Positions 51,101 to 62,184 are shown, counted from the first letter of the stretch. The stretch is 64,000 nucleotides of DNA from Adenophora triphylla var. japonica (GCA_022495995.1 JAFEMH010001295.1:186001-250000); one strand, 5' to 3'. Program-made: numbers and translations. The notes: generated from the letters alone by a model not told the origin.

Positions 51101-52403
51101 TGGTCCGTACGGACCTCTTTGTTTTAATAATTACTGAATCCCCTTAAAGTGCACAATATTCCCTCAAATCCCGGAGAAAATGATTACCCTCATGCATGGT
51201 TGGTCAGTACGGACCTCTTTGCATGCTGAGGTGGTCCGTACGGACCTCTTTGCACAGGGGACATCATAATTCCAGAATATTCACCATCATCACATATTCC
51301 CTCAAATCGAGGAAAACCAAAAATCTGGATAACATGGGAGGTCCGTACGGACCTCTTTGCAATTTTCTCCTACTATAAATAGAGGGCTCCCCCTCCCATT
51401 TTAAGACACACCTCCCACTTCTCTCTTCTTCCCCTAGCCTTCAGGCTCCCCTCTAAGACCCTTCGGGGCAATCCCGGCCCCTTTCGGATCCTTCCGAGGC
51501 CTTCCGAGCCCCCTCGTGGTGCTCCGAAGCCTCCCCGAGCGCTCCCACGATGCTCCCGCGCTGCCCCGAGGCACTCTCGAGGTACTCTGAGGCCCCTCGT
51601 GGTACTCCGAGGCCTTGCCTTGTCTTTCTAAGGCGTCCCGGCTCTTTCCGAGTCAAACCGGCGATCCCAAACCACGCCGAACCTCTGCCCGAGTGACACC
51701 TGCCACCCCAACGCACGCCGAACCTCTGCCCGAGTGATCCCTGCGATCCCAACGCACGCCGAAACTCTGCCCGAACGCAGCCTACAATCTCAACTCACGC
51801 CGAAACTCTGTCCGCAGACAACCGGCCCCTCCCGAAGCAATCCCGATCCGTGCCGGAACATCATTCCATCCCCAAACACTATTCCCCAGAGGAAGACAGA
51901 CACGAACCAACATTGGTAAGGCTTCCTTCCATTACTATTTCAATACATTTCAATACGCAGTGTACAATGTAGACATCTGACACAGCATGCATTTTTAAAA
52001 GCACACACACACACACACACACACACAACATTTAAAGAATATTAGGGGTATCCGAAAGACTCGTTTTTACGAGGCGACTCAGGTGAGCTCTAAGATTCTA
52101 ATATTCTCTTCCCGAGGAGTCATCTGACCTCCGAACTCAAAATCTCATCACATAAAAACAGTTTATTATTATTTTTAAACTGATGCCCTTTTTCAATGTT
52201 TTGGGCTTAATAATAAAAACGGCGTGGCGACTCTACAAAGCAAAACACGGAGAGACACCTCCAACTAAATGCTAAAGCGGAATAAAGCCAGATGCCGGGG
52301 CGCGAACGCGCTGCCTCTCGGATCCGGGCGAACATTCCCGAACAGCGACAAATGCGAGATGCACGGGGCCTCCCGCGCGCGAGCCGGATCCCGGGTAATT
52401 TCA
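51101..52403 (+). repeat. E5 5' LTR, right part
   Basis: It continues the LTR begun at 35690 and ends with TAATTTCA before the primer site. It contains four palindromes and a TATA box (51102-51384), a C-rich stretch with repeated CGAGG and CACGCCGAA(A/C)CTCTG units (about 51465-51820), an (AC)n run at about 52001-52026, the conserved block ACCTCCGAACTCAAA (about 52128-52142), and GTGGCGACTC at 52224-52233. The two parts sum to about 1.5 kb. Confidence 0.87.
51102..51384 (+). promoter_or_regulatory. E5 5' LTR promoter: four palindromes and TATA box
   Basis: GGTCCGTACGGACC occurs at 51102-51115, 51233-51246 and 51340-51353; a variant GGTCAGTACGGACC is at 51202-51215. Each is followed by TCTTTG. 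TATAAATAGAGG starts at 51374, 21 bp after the last copy. Confidence 0.75.
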
Positions 52404-52405
52404 GT

Positions 52406-52423
52406 TGGCGACTCCGCTGGGGA
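52406..52423 (+). other. E5 primer binding site
   Basis: TGGCGACTCCGCTGGGGA starts two bases after the LTR end. Confidence 0.86.
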
Positions 52424-53725
52424 CTATTTTGTTTTAAAATCTTTTTAAACAAAACAAAAGATTTTTAAAACGATGATGAGGGTCAAACTTTCATTTTACC
52501 CCTTTCTTTAACTATTGTGTGTGTGTGCACGTGCTTTACTTTATATTTTACAAAAAAAAAATACAAAAAAAAATGCATCAATATACATCTGTGCATACAT
52601 TTAAATTTCTTCAAAAAACTTCTGTTTTACTCAGAAAAAGAATTTTAGAGACCACACACTACTCGCACTGCTGCCTCGGTTACACCGCACACTACGCACA
52701 CTGCTGCCTCGGTTACACCGCACGCTACGCGCACCGTCGCCTCGTATACACCGCACACTACAACCCTTAACCCGGAGTGGTCTCAGTTGCAGTCCGTTTG
52801 GTCCTAGGCCTCTCGGATGCGCACGGGATCATTCCAAACATCCCATCCTAGCCAAGCGTCAACCCTGCACGTTTGAGTCTTGAGTCACACTCTGTCCAGA
52901 CTCGGTTGATTTTTACCCAGTCCGTGTCATACAGCCTGGATACATATACCATGCCGGCCATTTTCGAGTCAAGGCTCGGAACTCAAGATCCCTTGCACAA
53001 GCAAAGCGATGAAAGGTCATGCTAAAATCTCGACTCGATCTTGATTTCCGAAGCTACACCCGGACGATGTTCCGTCCCGGATATACATCCATGCTCACAT
53101 GACACCATGTCATCACGCCTTTGATACGTCGGCCATGATAATATGACCCGCCCAACGCCTAACGTCACGAGATCCCTTGCGCAAGCAAGGTAAAGAGAGG
53201 TCATGCCGAACTCTTGACCCCGATCTTGACTCGGTGGCCGGCTCGGTTCACTATTCACATGGCTAACGCGTCAAAACGAACATGACAGGCTCGGTCCTTA
53301 GGTTCGATTTTTCTTTTAGGCCGGTGGAAACCGCTTGCCTTATAGGACCCTCGCCCGGGGCTGTCCACCCTGGGATGTCGAAATACTGGGTGCAAAACAA
53401 GGGGCTTATAGCCGCACGTATGGTCTCCATCGACCCGGGATCTAGCATAGTTGCGAAAAGAAGAGCAATCTTTTCCAACCTACCTAGGACTTCGAGAAAA
53501 CATGTTTTAAGTAAATTAAAACAACAAAAAAATATAAAAGAAGAGGAAACCGCATGCCACGTGAGCTTTCCCCTTTTATCCCGTGAGGCCATTCCCTGTG
53601 TCTAAACCTTGCCCGTCACCCCCTCCGGCTAACAGAGTGATCGAGAGTACCCGGGAACCCGTCTCCCCGTGTCAAAGCCGCAAGGTCCAACTTTCTTCCC
53701 AGCTCTGTCACCGGGACGGTCACAA
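52424..53725 (+). other. E5 leader
   Basis: There is no gene. Three near-repeats of CTGCCTCGGTTACACCGCAC lie at 52668-52760. Two hairpins with CTTGC/GCAAG-type stems are at about 52992-53006 and 53175-53188. The shared block CTATAGGACCCTCGCCCGGG-like (53340-53360, starting TTATAGGACCC) and GGGGCTTATAG (53401) are present. A weak acceptor-like GGCTAACAG ends at 53635. Confidence 0.65.
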
Positions 53726-54599
53726 ATGGCCAAGTCAGTGGATAACAACGATGAGAATGGGACCTTACCCCCAAGAAATTTCCCAACATTGGAAGAAGTT
53801 TGGCAGGTCCTCATGGCTATTGAGAAACGCCAAGGTGAACAACAAGCCTAGATCGAAGACGCTATGAACCACTTCGGGACATTAGCCACCCAACTACCTG
53901 GGGCTTCCAAAGTCATGGATCAAGCTCCCCGCAGCCTTCTAACGCCTCTCATTGTCTCCCGTAAGTCAACCTGTTGCCCTCGTACGAACCATGCGGTTAT
54001 GACATAAGGCCACGGGACCCTCGGGGAAGGCTCGCCCATTCGGCCTCCCGAGGTCCCGGTACCACCGCCGAACAACGGACACATACGGAGGGACGCCTCA
54101 AGCGATTGTAAAGGCTTGTCCGGAAATGGAATTCCAGGATGAAAGGAACGAGGGCCATCCTCGAAGAAAGAAGAAGCCATCTTCTCAACAAAAACTAAAG
54201 AAGAGGTATGAATCCGGTGATCCCACGGTCGGAACCCTTGGAGAACCCTCAGGAAGTTTGACTACTATGTCATCTACTCCAAAGAAGCCTAGCTCTACAC
54301 AAGGCCATGGCAATGTCTCGCTCCATGATCAGCTCGGGACGAGCTCCGCACCGCCACCGAAGGCCCGAAGGTCCAGTATAATCCAACCCCTCGTCTTGGG
54401 AAGATCTCAAAGCCACTATTGATGCTTCAAGAAAAGCTATGACAGGTGAACGAATTGAAATGTGCAACCGGCCTTACGCCAATCGTGGTCCTCCCACTAC
54501 GTAAATAGGAGAGACAAGCAAAACCATAAGGCCCGAAGTGAACGTTCCGACACGTTCCTGGCCAAATCCTGTCAAATAACCCTCCACGGGCGCACAAAA
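53726..54599 (+). pseudogene. gag: E5 gag-position remnants
   Basis: The ATG at 53726 (MAKSVDNNDENG) opens a frame of 41 codons with LEEVWQVLMAIEKRQGEQQA, a typical start of Tat gag, ended by TAG at 53849-53851. A second piece (54126-54290) has RRKKKPSSQQKLKKRYESGD and VGTLGEPSGS, related to the E4 frame. No capsid or Cys/His knuckle is visible, so the gag centre appears deleted. Confidence 0.6.
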
Positions 54600-55403
54600 G
54601 GCCGCCTATACCTCGAGCCACGAACCGAAAAGGGGCCCTACGCCAAAGAAGCCGAAACCTTGGACCCAAAGGCCGAGGATCATGTCTTAACACACCTCAA
54701 GCGCACTCAAAGCAACATCTCGCTCCGGTCCTTACTCACTTCATCTTACCCGCACAAGCTCAAGTTGGAAGAAAGCTCGGCCTGCACCATGGTTCCCATC
54801 TCGGTGACACCTGATGAAGCAGCCGTATGATTGGCAACATTAATTACAGCAATATCATCACTTTCATGAGAGAGCTCGACCTTCCAAAATTTGGGGCCGA
54901 CCACAATGAGCCTCTCTACATAATAGTTCAACTGACGAGCGCTGTCTCCCACGGGTTTTGGTAGATGGGGGATCATCCATGAATGTCCCGCCATCCAAAA
55001 TGATGGATCTCGCTAGGGATCAAAGTGATCGATCTAAAGCTCCTCAACTCAGTAATCAAGGCATACGACTCAACGTCCCGCCCGGCCTTAGGGATAGCCA
55101 CCTTGAACCTCGTGGTTCGGAAAACAAATGGTCCCGACGGATTTCCAAGTCATCGACATCCCGATCACATTCACTGCCATTTTGGGACGCCCTTGGCTAC
55201 ACCAGATCAATGGGGTGGCATCCACTCTCCATCAGTGCGTAAAGTTTGTCCAAGGAACAGATCTAACCATCATATACGGTGATAGCATAGTCACCGAAAG
55301 GACCGACACAAACGGCATCCCGGTCTTAGAAATCAAACACGACGATGATGGCAGGATGCTAACAGGGTTCACCATCGAAAGCCCAAAGGCCCAGGTATGC
55401 TAA
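54600..55403 (+). pseudogene. pro: E5 protease region, broken
   Basis: The pre-protease block KRTQSNISLRSLLTSSYPHK is followed by the protease in several frames: LVDGGSSMNVPPSKMMD (54958-55010) with the active-site DGGS, then VPTDFQVIDIPITFTAILGR and PWLHQINGVASTLHQCVKF. Frame changes occur near 54830, 54940, 55015 and 55120. The C-terminal part up to 55403 is open and ends at a TAA. Confidence 0.77.
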
Positions 55404-56233
55404 ATAGACCTGCCTTTGATTTGGGACAAGATCCCTCCCTCGATGAAAATGATGAAACACATGAACTACATCCCGGGGCTCGGTTTGGGAAAACGTCATC
55501 AGGGTACCCAACAAATCATCCATATCAAAGAACAGAATACTCTCCATGGCTTGGGATACTCTCCTACTCCCGAATACATTGCGGAGGACAAGCTAGCTGC
55601 ACGAAAACGATCCGCAGATAACAAAAGAGGCTTGCACGCAATCTCCGATCTTCGTCCTTACAGCTTCGACATGACCAAGTACTTCACAAAAAAGGCCGGC
55701 AACTTGGAAGGAAGAGGATCCAGGAAAGGGAACAGAGTTGATCAGCGCCAAACAAAGCTGGCCGACAACCATGGACAAGCTCCAGCGGAACCTGGCAAGA
55801 TTCAGAGGCCTCAAGCCAAATCCCGTCCGAAGAGCATTTCTCGATACACCGCCTCTACCGGGATCCATGACCACCACTATTCACAACGAATTTTGGTTCA
55901 GGAAAACCCCCTCTTTGGCGTAAGAACTCAAAAACTCTCTCGTCACAACATTCCCGCCTTCAACAAGCGGGACGAGTCCGCATTCGAGCTAGTAATGCCC
56001 AAGACAAAAGAAAAAGACTCCGCAGACGATGCTTGGAACGAGCCACCGCTCCACCTCGCTTCTTCAATGAAGAAATCGAGATGCTAGACCCGATCGATTT
56101 TGTTTCGATAACTCGTGATAGCCATGATTGGGAACGGTGACACAAAGGCTTTCAAACCCCGCCTCCTATCAAGCTCATTGCCACTCAATAACCGGGCCAC
56201 CTTCTCCGGACTCCACGGCCAAAGAAAAAGGAC
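55404..56233 (+). pseudogene. pol: E5 G-patch-like segment and linker
   Basis: The frame 55416-56087 includes MKHMNYIPGLGLGKRHQGTQ (55449-55508), a complete G-patch consensus (aromatic or Met residues, then G-x-G-L-G and G). It continues with IKEQNTLHGLGYSPTPEY, which has a second GLGY. The rest, including SFDMTKYFTKKAG, is a linker of unknown role. In betaretroviruses a G-patch follows the protease and binds nucleic acid; the position here is the same. Confidence 0.6.
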
Positions 56234-57129
56234 ATGAACGAACAACTTGGTCTGACCCCTCGAGTCCTAGAGTCCAGTGTCAAAACTCATCCCGAGTCCA
56301 TTATCTTTGAATTTGAGTCTCTCGAGTCATCTGATGGCCTCACGCTAGAAGATTACGAACTCATTGCCAATAATGTATTCCCGTATGCTCTTAATGAATG
56401 TTTCGATCTTTCCGAGTATCCTCTCATTGCATCTTTAACAACTGATAAATTAACTAACTCACAAACAGTTAATAATGATTCACTTGATGAAGAAGCAGAT
56501 ACATTAAATGAACAATACATTAAGCACATCTTTAAGCATGTTGTCAAAAGAGAGAGAACCGGGCCCAAGCTGCCGAGGAGGTTTTAACCAAAATGAATTT
56601 GGGAACTGCTGAAGAGCCAAAAGAGACACAAATCGGAAGTTTCTTTACCGACACAGAGCAAGACGCATTGACTGCACTACTCAAAGAATTCTTGGACGTG
56701 TTCGCTTGGTCTTACCAAGACATGCCTGGATTAGATCCAAACATTGTAGAACACCGGATTCCCTTGAATCCCGAGGCTAAGCCCATCAAGCAAAAGCTAC
56801 GCCAAATCAAGCCAGAATGGTCTTTACAAGTCAAAGAAGAGATCGAAAAAATGCTCCGCGTCGGCTTCATCAGGGTGATCGAGTACCCCACATGGCTCTC
56901 CAATATCGTCACGGTCACCAAGGCCAATGGAAAAGTACGTTGCTGCATGGACTTCCGAGATCTCAACAAAGCGAGTCCCAAGGACGATTTTCCATTACCC
57001 AACATCGACATGTTGGTAGACACTACAGCCAATTTCGAAGTCAAGTCCTTCGTGGACGGGTTTGCCGGCTACAATCAAATCAAGATGGCCGAAGAAGACC
57101 AAGAAAAGACAGCCTTCACAACCCCCTAG
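56234..57129 (+). pseudogene. pol: E5 pol: pre-RT linker and N-terminal reverse transcriptase
   Basis: The first frame (to 56587) is the acidic linker with the A/T-rich coding stretch; the second (56593-57129) is RT with FAWSYQDMPGLDPNIVEHRI, VGFIRVIEYPTWLSNIVTVT and CMDFRDLNKASPKDDFPLP. A TAG at 57127-57129 stands at the position of the Trp in the conserved PWGTY. Apart from that and one frame change near 56590 the RT is well preserved. Confidence 0.85.
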
Positions 57130-58329
57130 GGAACCTACTGCTACACAGTAATGTCGTTCGGACTAAAGAACGCTGGGGCTACCTACCAACGGGCAGCAAC
57201 CGCCCTCTTCCACGATATGATCCATAAAGAGATCGAAGTGTACGTAGATGACATGATCATCCACTCAAAGGGATCAGATGGACAACACCTCACGGACCTG
57301 AGAAAATTCTTCAATCGCCTCCGAAAACACTCAATGAGGCTAAACCCTGCTAAATGCACATTTGGGGTTAGCCGAGGCAAGGTCTTGGGATACATGGTCA
57401 CCGAGAGAGGCATCGAGGTTGATCCTCAAAAGATCAAGGCCATCATGGAAATGAGACCACCGCAAACTCATATAGAGGTGAAAAGCTTCATGGGCCGCCT
57501 GCAATATATCAGCCGCTTCATCAACCAATTGACCTCCATGTGCGAGCCAATCTTCAAACTGATGAAGAAAAACGCTGACATCGAATGGAACTCAGAATGC
57601 CAAGATGCCTTTGAGGAAATAAAGGCATACCTTGTGAGTCCTCCGATTCTCTGTCCTCCCCACGAGGAGAAGCCACTGTTGCTATACCTAACTGTGACCG
57701 ACACCGCAGTTGGAGCCATGCTCTGTCAAGAAAAGAAAGAGTCACGAGTTGAGAACGCCATCTACTTCGTCGCCGCCAAAAGCTTCAAGGCAGAACTCAA
57801 CTACTCACCCTTGAGAAACCTCGCGCAGCCTCCGGTATGGGTTGTCGAAAATTACGGCACTACATGCGGCCGCACACGGTATACTTGGGGTCCAAATGGA
57901 CCCACCAAATACCTCTTCGACAAACCATCTCTGTCAATGAGGCTTGCCAAATGGTCTTTCTTCCTAGTGGAATTTGACATCAAGTACGTGAACCAAAAGT
58001 CAATCAAGGGACGGGCAATGGCTGAACAACTAGCTGATTTCCCAACCGACGAGGCTCGAGGCCCTGAACCACAATTTCCAGACGAGGGAATCTTTGCACT
58101 CGAAGGCGAAAATCTATGGCAACAGTTCTTTGATGGAGCAGCCAACAAAAAAGGAAACGGCATTGGTATGCTCTTGGTCGATCCCAAGGACGAGCATACC
58201 CCAATCACCATAAGGCTCAATTTCGAGGTAACCAACAATGCCGCCGAATATGAAGCCTGTGCTGCCGGACTACAAGCGCACTCGAGAGGAATGTCCAGAA
58301 ACTCGAAGTTTATGGGGACTCAGCCCTGA
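57130..58329 (+). pseudogene. pol: E5 pol: reverse transcriptase palm, RNase H and archaeal-type RNase H
   Basis: The 392-codon frame from 57151 contains FGLKNAGATYQRAATALFHD, the catalytic YVDD (57241-57252), the thumb (KVLGYMVTERGIEVDPQKIK), the connection, the first RNase H (LLLYLTVTDTAVGAMLCQEK) and most of the archaeal-type RNase H (FFDGAANKKGNGIGML, NNAAEYEACAAGLQ). The first RNase H is disturbed around SFKAELNYSPLRNLAQPP. The frame goes off near 58275, before the third catalytic acid. It is the longest RT frame in the window. Confidence 0.87.
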
Positions 58330-58647
58330 TCATCAACCAAGTTTCCAACAAGTGGAAAACCATAGACCTAGGCTTGCAAAAATACCATGCCTGTATGGAG
58401 GACCTCATCACACACCCGAAGAGGTCACCTTCCACTACTTGCCAAGAGACCGAAACAGTTTGCGAGATGCCTTAGCCACCTTGGCTTCACTTGTGGAAAT
58501 CCCCGAAGGAAAAGCAATCAAACCCTTCAAAGTCGGACGAAAGGAAATTCCCGCCTACCGTTGTGAGATCGAACCGTAACCTAAGCCCATCAATGAGCCA
58601 TGGTATAACCGTATCTTCCAATACCTCAAGAACGGGAAACCACCTTC
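58330..58647 (+). pseudogene. pol: E5 pol: end of archaeal-type RNase H, broken
   Basis: The remaining catalytic segments are readable in separate frames: YGDSALIINQVSNKWKT (58309-58360) and FHYLPRDRN (58429-58458), then LATLASLVEIPEGKAIKPF. The usual NRFADALA is altered to NSLRDALA. A frame change follows at about 58580. Confidence 0.72.
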
Positions 58648-59492
58648 ATGAACAAGGAGGACCCACACACAGGAGGGGTCAAAACCAAGAGCATCATGGC
58701 CCTAAAATGCCTCGCCTCTCACTTCGTCATCCTCGGGGACATGCTATACAAGAAACGCTACCATGGACCACTCCTACGCTGCATCAACCAGGAAGAGGCA
58801 AACAAGTTCATGAACGAAGTCCACAATGGGGCTTGCGGTCCCCACATGAACGCCGCAGCCCCGATGCAAAACATTCTCGTGGATGGGCTACTACCGGATC
58901 TCCATGGAGGCGCATTGCATCCACTTTGTCCGAAGCTGCGACAAGTGTCAACGGTTCTCCAACCTCAACCATCCGCCGCCCCACGATCTCTACCGCATGA
59001 CTACACCCCGGCCATTTGCCACTTGGGGAATTGACGTCATCGGGAAAATCGCTTCCGCCAGCAAAGAACGGTCACGAGTTCATCTTAGTAGCCATCGACT
59101 ACTTCACCAAATGGATCGAAGCCAAGTCCTACAAAGTACTTACCTCCAAGAAGGTCGCGCATTTCCTCAAGGAAAACATCATCTGCCGATACGGCATCCC
59201 AAATGAGGTCATATCAGACAATGGTTCACACTTCGAGGGGGAATTCGACAGACTGCTGGCTGAATTCAAAATTACACGCCACAAATATTCTCCCTACCGG
59301 CCACAAACAAACGGCGCCGTGGAAGCAGCAACCAAGACCCTCGAACGGATCATTCGAAAAATGACCACCCGAGGACGAGATTGGCTCGAGAAGCTGCACC
59401 TTGCACTTTGGGGCTACTGCACATCCCGTAATGCCCACGGGAGAAACCCCATTCGCCCGACATACGGAATGGAAGCAGCCCTTCCCATTTAA
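58648..59492 (+). pseudogene. pol: E5 pol: integrase zinc finger and core, frameshifted
   Basis: The zinc finger is readable from 58648, with HNGACGPHM and, in another frame, CDKCQRF. The core frame 59016-59492 has GHEFILVAIDYFTKWIEAK, VISDNGSHFEGEFDRLL and GAVEAATKTLERII; the first catalytic Asp is in the neighbouring frame (GIDVIGKIA). Frame changes occur near 58875 and 59055. Confidence 0.82.
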
Positions 59493-59890
59493 TCGAAATT
59501 CCCTCACTCCGAGTGCCGCTGGAAAATGACGTCAACGAAGTCGAATGGCTCCGGCCGACATGACGAATTGGCTCGCTAGACGAGCGACGACTAAAGGCCA
59601 TGGAACACGTCCGAGCCTATCAAAGCAGATGGCTAGAGCTTTCGACAAGAAAGTCAAGTCCCGAGACATCGTGGAAGGCGACCTTGTACTCAAAGAAAAG
59701 CCTCCCACTCGAACCAACCCAGGGAAAATGGGAACCCACATGGATCGGCCCTTTCGTGGTTCAAAAGATCTTCTCCTAAGCCGAGACCTAGACGGCAATC
59801 TCTTCATGAATCCAAATCCAACGGAAGCAAACTTCGCAGATACTTCGCCTGAAGAAGAACAACTGTGCATATCTTGGCACTCCATGTAGT
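59493..59890 (+). pseudogene. pol: E5 pol: integrase C-terminal domain, broken
   Basis: Homology to E2 13380-13774 continues in several frames: MARAFDKKVKSRDIVEGDLV followed by LKEKPPTRTNPG, then a disturbed GPY module (MDRPFRGSKD) and DLDGNLFMNPN. The end of pol is about 59850-59890. Several deletions coincide with CTG or CAG in the relatives. Confidence 0.7.
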
Positions 59891-60668
59891 GTCGAACTAC
59901 GCAGACCTGAGCCCTCTAGTCCGGGGGAACGTAGGCAACCTTAATTGGTCCGGTCTAAAAATACACAAAAAATTCAAAAGTTTGAATGTCAATCAAGACC
60001 TCCATCAAACTACACACTTTCCAGGAGCATGCCCTCACCGTCACCTTGACCAAGTCAAACAACGGAGGCAACATCAAAAGACATCTGAGGGTCACTCTGC
60101 ATCAAACGACTGACCCATGTCTACTTCCAAGCCAGGGGCTTGTCTTTGCCTTCACGCGCTTCGAAAAAAAAAAAGAGAGCTCGAGCAAGGGCTCACAAAA
60201 AAAAAATAATAAAAAAAAGAGAGCTCGAGCAAGAGCTCACAAAAAAAACAAAAATAAAAGAAGCTCAAGCAGAAGCTACAAAAAAGAGGTCAAGAGCCCG
60301 ACGCCAACAAGAGGCAAGGAAGCTACGAAAAAGACCGTCAAAACGACTTGTCAAGGGATCATCCAAACTCCCAAACACAGAGCCCAAGCAAAGGGGATTG
60401 CCGACATGGCCCAGACTGCTTCAGTCCGCAAATGCTACAGAAAAGTTCAAAGATGGACGCCGTTAAGGTTCACAAAATACACAAAGGCAAACAAGAGATC
60501 TTGCGTCTCGACAAAGCTTTAAAAGTAAATCACAAATCACTAACGGTTACAACATTTCTTGATGAGTTCAAGCACGGTCTACTCTCAAGTTCACAACATG
60601 CTAAAAGACAATTTTAATACATTTAACAAATAATGTGTTTACAATGCAATGAATGGATACCTAGGAGG
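59891..60668 (+). repeat. E5 pol-to-antisense spacer
   Basis: There is no gene. The motif GAACTACG ... GGGGGAACGTAGGCAACC is at 59893-59958. The CTAGG/CCTAG units of families A and B are absent; instead three imperfect units with GAGCTCGAGCAAGAGCTC and A-rich linkers lie at about 60174-60285. The rest is probably the 3' untranslated end of antisense gene 1. Confidence 0.68.
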
Positions 60669-62184
60669 TCATTCTGCGCCATCTCGCGCTTGTCCCTCGC
60701 CATTCTTCCCTTTCTTCCCTCGTCCCCGGCGAGTCTTCTTTCGCTCCACGCGAACCAACTCGCGTCTCTCGCCCGAGATCGGGGTCCTCCCCGTAGAGTC
60801 AAATAATCCAAGCAGCTCTCGTGGCTTCATTCGCCCGTGCTTCGGCTTGGATCTCCTCCCTGCGAGTCTGTAAAAGAGGACCTCTCCCCGTCAGTCGGTC
60901 AACTCTGGTCTCGTAGTCAAATAAAGTGTCTCCCGTAACATCCTAAGGGTCGAGACTGTGCTTCGCACTCCTAAGGCAATAGCTACTACGGCAACTGTGT
61001 CCCAAAATTGCTACACGCCTCGCTCTCCAAAGCTACTTGGGATCGCCCAACACGCTGCTCATACAGCCGTGCACGAGTCGTCAATACGACACTCTCCCGA
61101 CGTCTAAGGAGCACCACAGAGGGAAAGCGGAATACTTCCATACCCTCGAAAATACAAGAAAGCACTGAGCCGCCATACAAAGAGGAGCTATCTCCGTAGT
61201 AGCAAGGTCATCCCAGCCCAACAAAGGCTCCTGCTTCATCCCAAACCGCCGGGAAACAAGCGACGGAATATAGAAGGAGGACCAAGACAAACCTCGGAAC
61301 TCGACAACATAGGACCCTTCCCGAAAGACCCTCCTAGTCTCAATCCCCAGTGCGGAACTCCACCAACGGATCTCGATGCGTACCAAGCCGTGCCATCCAT
61401 ATCTTCTAGGCGGATTGATCCATATCCAACACCAGAGGTCGCCTAGAAAATGACCACGGACTTAACGACGTCGGAGCCTCGGCATGGCCTGAAGTCTCTC
61501 TCGCAGCCACAAGGTGAGCAAAGCGGGGCTTCCCCCTCTCATGAAACGATCCCCAGTCGCCAGACGGTCAATACCATGAAGAGTCTCCCCCAACACCAAC
61601 GGGACAATATCCTCTCCAGCTCTGCAGTGCCCAACCACATCTAACAAAGCGCCATCGCAAATGCCAAGGGAGCTGACCAGGAAAAGCGTCGCCATCACGC
61701 ACAAGGCAAATGCGTCCCAAGAGACATCACTCTCATCATCAACCATGAACCGCTCCGGCAGCTCAGAAATGTCAATATGACCCGAATCAAGGATCATGCC
61801 CTGCACTTCTTCCAACGAAGTACGAAGAAAGCCTGCAAGCTTCACGCTCACAGCAGCACCACCAATCAAAGGAAGTGAGATGGCCTCCACCTCCGGTCCT
61901 CCAATCAAAGCCCGAAAATCCTCGAAGGTGGGCACCATTTCATTGTAGGAGAAGCAATACACATGCCTCCTAACATCCCAGAACTTCGCAGCAGCCCGCA
62001 ACAAATCCCAATCAGGAGCCAACTCCTTAAAAGACCAAATCGAGCAAAGACGAAACCTTACCTCAAAAACCCGTCTCTGATGCCTCATACGGTGCCGCAT
62101 CCACATTTTCAGCTGTTCAAGGAAGTGTGCTTGCCTCTCCTGTGAAAGCCTCGGCAAAATTCTAGGAACATACGAAGAATCCAT
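60669..62184 (-). pseudogene. E5 antisense gene 1: plant-mobile-domain-like, frameshifted
   Basis: The start is the ATG complementary to 62182-62184 (MDSSYVPRILPR). The first 240 residues are open to 61462 and contain FWDVRRHVYCFSYNEMVPT and EDFRALIGG. Later parts are readable in other frames: LSWSSFYIPSLVSRRFG (61260s) and the basic tail RKKTRRGRGKKGKNGEG before the TGA at 60669-60671. Several small indels between 60850 and 61450 break it. The same layout as in E2 and E4 shows the gene belongs to family C too. Confidence 0.78.
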
